A DNA stretch of 64,000 bases, taken from NCBI RefSeq assembly GCF_963583255.1, contig NC_084803.1, positions 4,765,621 to 4,829,620 of the forward strand, read 5' to 3'. The notes beneath the pieces are model-generated. The model made no database searches. It was not told the DNA's origin and saw only the letters and a program-made list of their open reading frames with translations. The position numbers were made by a program, and so were the translations under genes. The stretch is from Pyrus communis. Its lineage: Eukaryota > Streptophyta > Magnoliopsida > Rosales > Rosaceae. Of this stretch, positions 61,051 to 64,000 are shown one piece after another (the first letter of the stretch is position 1; each line of letters starts with the position of its first letter).

Positions 61051-62696
61051 GAAAATGGGTAAAAATGCATGCTTTGATCTCCTGATTCAATTGAAAATGC
61101 ATGCTTTGATCTAATATAGTAAACGCACATATACCTCCTAGGCTCCTACCACTAATAATGGTGCAATTAAGTAATCCAATTCAAGGTTGCCAAAGCGTAT
61201 TCAACCAATCTGACTATACGACGTCATGTTGATGATTGATCAAGCAAAAAATTTCTACGTCATGTTGTAGCTTTATCTATTCTATGATCTGTCATATTGA
61301 TGATTAAGAGTGATTTTTGTTTAGTTACCAGTGGATTCTTTGTGACCAAAAGATTACAGGCTCGAGTCGTGAAAACAACCTCTTTATAAAGCAAATGTAA
61401 AGCGGCATACAGTAGACATTCCTTCCCAACCCTTGTAAAAGCGCGAAGCCTTAATGACTTGCGGTTGCTCTTTTACTGTTGCGTCTAAATTAATGGATTG
61501 TTCAAGTGTGAGGTACCTAACAACATCATTGATCAGCTTTTTTTTTCCAGATTTTAAGTTCTTACTTGATACAAGCTAAACACACTAAATTGAATCGAGT
61601 CATAAACTTCTCATGCTTGATAGATGTAGTATTTTCAAATTTTTATTCACTTGAGTTACGAATTTCCTTACCAGAGACAAGCTATAAGTCCAACAGTGTT
61701 CACACCACTCAAATTGATCATTGACGATATCTAATAAGAACGGCGTAGTATGCAAGAAAACTACGCATAAAGTACGAAATTAATCCTTGTTTCAAGAACT
61801 ATAGGGTAGAAGATTGTACTTCGACTTGCACAACAAGAATAAAGATTATTGGAGTGAGGAAACCCAAATCAAAACCCAAATTTTCTTCTCTCTAGATAAT
61901 CGATCACATAATCGGTCCGCACGTCCTTTCAGGGGTGAATTCATGATTCGATATCCTTTAACTTGCATGTTTGTTGTCATTAAGATAGAACTGCAACATC
62001 GGTCATGATCAGTACCAACTCCATCCAATTACGACGACTAGTTTAATTTACAATCTATGGTAAGATGTTGTCGAGTTGCTACGCATGGGGCTGAATTAAT
62101 CATGGGTTCACGAGAAGAGAAACTTTAATAGGATTCTCTGGCTGAATTAACCACGGTGTACGGAAAGAGAAATTTTAATAAGACTGCCCTACTAAATTGC
62201 TCGAGACAGTGGGGCCATAGAAGGGGTCTGCTACTATAGTGGAGTCTTTTTCCCGGTAACGATGTAACAAAATTACTCGCGGCATGCGCGGACACCAAAT
62301 GCACCACCACCATCAAGAAACTGTGTCTGTTGAGCCACCGTAGTAATAGCCTGATAGGCATATTCATGTACACATACATGTTCCCCTCCTCTCCATGTGA
62401 TGCAGATTTAGAAGCGCAGACATCAACAAGACAACAACAACAACCATATATAGAATGCACACATGAGAAAGGAATAAAACGCAAGGAATCTTTGCCGCTC
62501 AAAGGTCAAATTCAATAATAATATTTCCAAAAGTCCTCTAAACCCTAAATTACATTGTGCTTATATGAAAAAAAATAACCTAGAGAGTAGAGCCTTATCA
62601 AGAAATAGAAATACAAAAGGAAAATACTTTAATTTCTCTGTCTAAAATGTAATTATGAAAAATAAAATAAATAACCTAATTTATTAAAAATTAAAA
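61051..62696. other. Intergenic, no recognised gene
   Basis: The word ATGCATGCTTTGATCT is duplicated at 61065-61080 and 61097-61112. Otherwise no supported gene; the 125-codon minus-strand frame at 62125-62502 has no family resemblance. Confidence 0.35.
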
Positions 62697-62836
62697 GAAA
62701 AACTAATGAAAAAGGCTTGAAAACTTTGAGTTTTAATGATAAGGACAAAATAAAGGGTAAAATTTTGACTTTTTAGTGTAAAAATGTGGTTTTTCGTTAA
62801 AGTGAACAGTATCGCGGGTTTTTCGTTAAAACTCCC
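62697..62836. mobile_element. Short MITE family (AAAACTAATGAAAA), copy 3
   Basis: It shares AAAACTAATGAAAAAGGCTT, AAAATAAAGGGTAAAATTTT and TTTTTCGTTAAAGTGAACAG with the copies at 8497 and 55567. It has a small internal deletion relative to them. Confidence 0.7.
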
Positions 62837-63299
62837 AAAATTAAAAGGTAATTCCATGATTTTCCCTGCATCACCATGTCCAAAATGGTAAACTTGCTTA
62901 TATTCTAATTTCAACCATCAGCCTTGAGAATGTAGATGGGTGGGAATGGAGGTTGGCGCCACTGCTTGCGGCTGTAGAGTGAGATCGAAACCCTATTGAC
63001 GGTTGCTCAGCCATGAGGCATCATAAATATATATAAATATTAAATATATAGGGAGAAGGGTTTAGATGGTAGTGTGGGAGAGAGTGGGTGATGAGATTAA
63101 CCAATAAAAGAGACAATTTGGATTTTTCTTCCTTTATATTTTGAATTTTGTGCGAGAGTCCGCTCAAGTGGTGTGAAAATTTCAAATTTCAAAATGTTTG
63201 AAATTTTGCAAAACTTTAATGACCCGCCTTTTTATTTTTTATTTTTTTAAATTTAAGTATATATGAATTTGTCATACATTATGCCCTTAGTATATAACA

Positions 63300-63545
63300 A
63301 AACGGTGATGTGGACATTAACAATATTGACCACGAGCATTGCTTGTGGTGGATTACTATATTTACAACGTGTAACTTTGTATGTGGTCATTCACTGTTAT
63401 TTTACAACGGGCTAAAATTTGTCTATGATAAAAATTTATTATTCACTACGCGCTTATTATGCCCATGATAAATTGTACTTTTTATAACGAACTCATAAAG
63501 CCCGTGATAAATTTGTTGTGATAAATGAGCTGTTGTCTTGTAGTG
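63300..63545 (-). mobile_element. Terminus of a CACTA-like DNA transposon
   Basis: Read on the minus strand, the end at 63545 is CACTACAAGACAACAG, the terminal motif of plant CACTA (En/Spm) elements. Inside it are repeated subterminal words (TTTATCAC(G/A), TATCATGGGC, TTTAGCCCGTTG), as expected for transposase binding sites of this superfamily. The opposite end was not found in the window, so the inner limit is arbitrary. It abuts the lipase pseudogene with no gap. Confidence 0.6.
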
Positions 63546-63785
63546 TGGCAATGCATGACTAGGAATGGTCGATAGAGATGTTGGAGGGGGTGCACACTTT
63601 TGGACAGCTGAGGGTGGGGGACGAGAAATTTGCCGGCTCTGTGACGAAGAAGCTGAAAAATTATGGTGCGAGGTATATGAGGTATGTTTATTCCAATGAC
63701 TTGGTGCCTAGATACCTACAAGCCTATTGTTTAAGCACGTTTCAAATGCCGTTATTTCAACAGCTTCTATAAAGGGAAGGTTACT
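63546..63785 (+). pseudogene. Partial broken copy of the OBL1-like lipase
   Basis: The stretch corresponds to the 3' part of exon 4 of the lipase at about 58215-58480. Shared segments include TACACTTTTGGACAGC (as CACACTTTTGGACAGC), GAAGCTGAAAAATTATGGTG and ATGAGGTATGTTTATTCCAA. It has an in-frame TAG (63559-63561 region, GACTAGG), a small deletion removing residues after the LAMHD segment, and deletions after NDLVPR that break the frame. Similarity runs past the exon end into the intron (GGGAAGGTTA), so it arose by DNA duplication, not retroposition. The GHSLGG nucleophile segment is absent, cut off at the CACTA end. Confidence 0.85.
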
Positions 63786-64000
63786 CTCTCTCTCTCTCTC
63801 TCTCTCATACACTTGCTAACAAATGTATTGTTGACTAAGAAGAGTATCCAAGATAACTTTAATGATCCCAAGAAGAAGAAAATAGAGCACACTCTTAAAG
63901 AAAGCTCACAAAACAAACTAATTAGCAAAACTTTTCTTATTTAGCTCTAGGCTTTGTTTCTCCTTGGATGATATTCAATGCTTGGAGACTTGGGTATTTA
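63786..64000. other. CT microsatellite and right edge of the window
   Basis: A CT tract (63784-63806) replaces the mixed sequence that follows the donor in the intact lipase. The rest, to the window edge, shows no recognised gene. Confidence 0.5.

Noticed and set aside
1..64000. Search for a clustered pathway, CRISPR array or prokaryote-type operon
   Set aside because: The window is plant nuclear DNA; the six genes are functionally unrelated and no regular spacer arrays or operon spacing are present.

Overview
This is a 64 kb piece of a eukaryotic, dicot plant nuclear genome. The genes have GT-AG introns, the intergenic DNA is AT-rich and full of short transposable elements, and the proteins belong to land-plant families. 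The repeat types (TRIMs with a methionine-tRNA primer site, a tRNA-derived SINE, several foldback MITE families) and the proteins look most like Rosaceae, probably the apple/pear tribe. That placement is an impression from sequence style, not a computed result.

Six complete protein-coding genes can be assembled exon by exon. Three lie on the minus strand: a class B heat-shock factor of the HSFB4 type (12622-13887, 2 exons), a BOI/BRG-type RING E3 ligase (28658-31244, 4 exons) and a single-pass LEA_2-type membrane protein (32667-33821, 3 exons). Three lie on the plus strand: a WD40 protein of the ROOT INITIATION DEFECTIVE 3 type (37410-40325, 8 exons), an intronless HECATE-type bHLH factor (45747-46499) and an oil-body triacylglycerol lipase of the OBL1 type (56085-59022, 5 exons). 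Near the right end are three remnants: two exons of a secreted-peptide gene (59733-60220), a duplicated orphan exon on the minus strand (about 60659-61043) and a broken partial copy of the lipase (63546-63785) abutting the end of a CACTA-like transposon.

Layout: 1-10 kb is transposon-derived (hAT-like element with exact 8-bp target duplication, nested TIR element, two TRIM copies, SINEs, a probable LTR). 10-14.5 kb holds HSFB4 with microsatellites. 14.5-28.6 kb has no recognised gene and is dominated by CT, AT and CA microsatellites and short tandem repeats. 28.6-46.5 kb is the gene-rich part. 46.5-56 kb is repeat territory with a TRIM-like LTR array, a clean MITE and a 3-copy tandem repeat. 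56-64 kb is the lipase and its debris.

The genes are not a functional cluster. They are ordinary plant genes: transcription control (HSFB4, HECATE), ubiquitin ligation, root initiation/pre-rRNA processing, membrane/cell-wall association and seed or pollen oil mobilisation. I found no convincing new multi-gene system. The best leads are the lipase duplication cut by a CACTA end, the near-perfect foldback at 43.85-44.05 kb, the two TRIM families including a tandem-LTR array, and the orphan exons.
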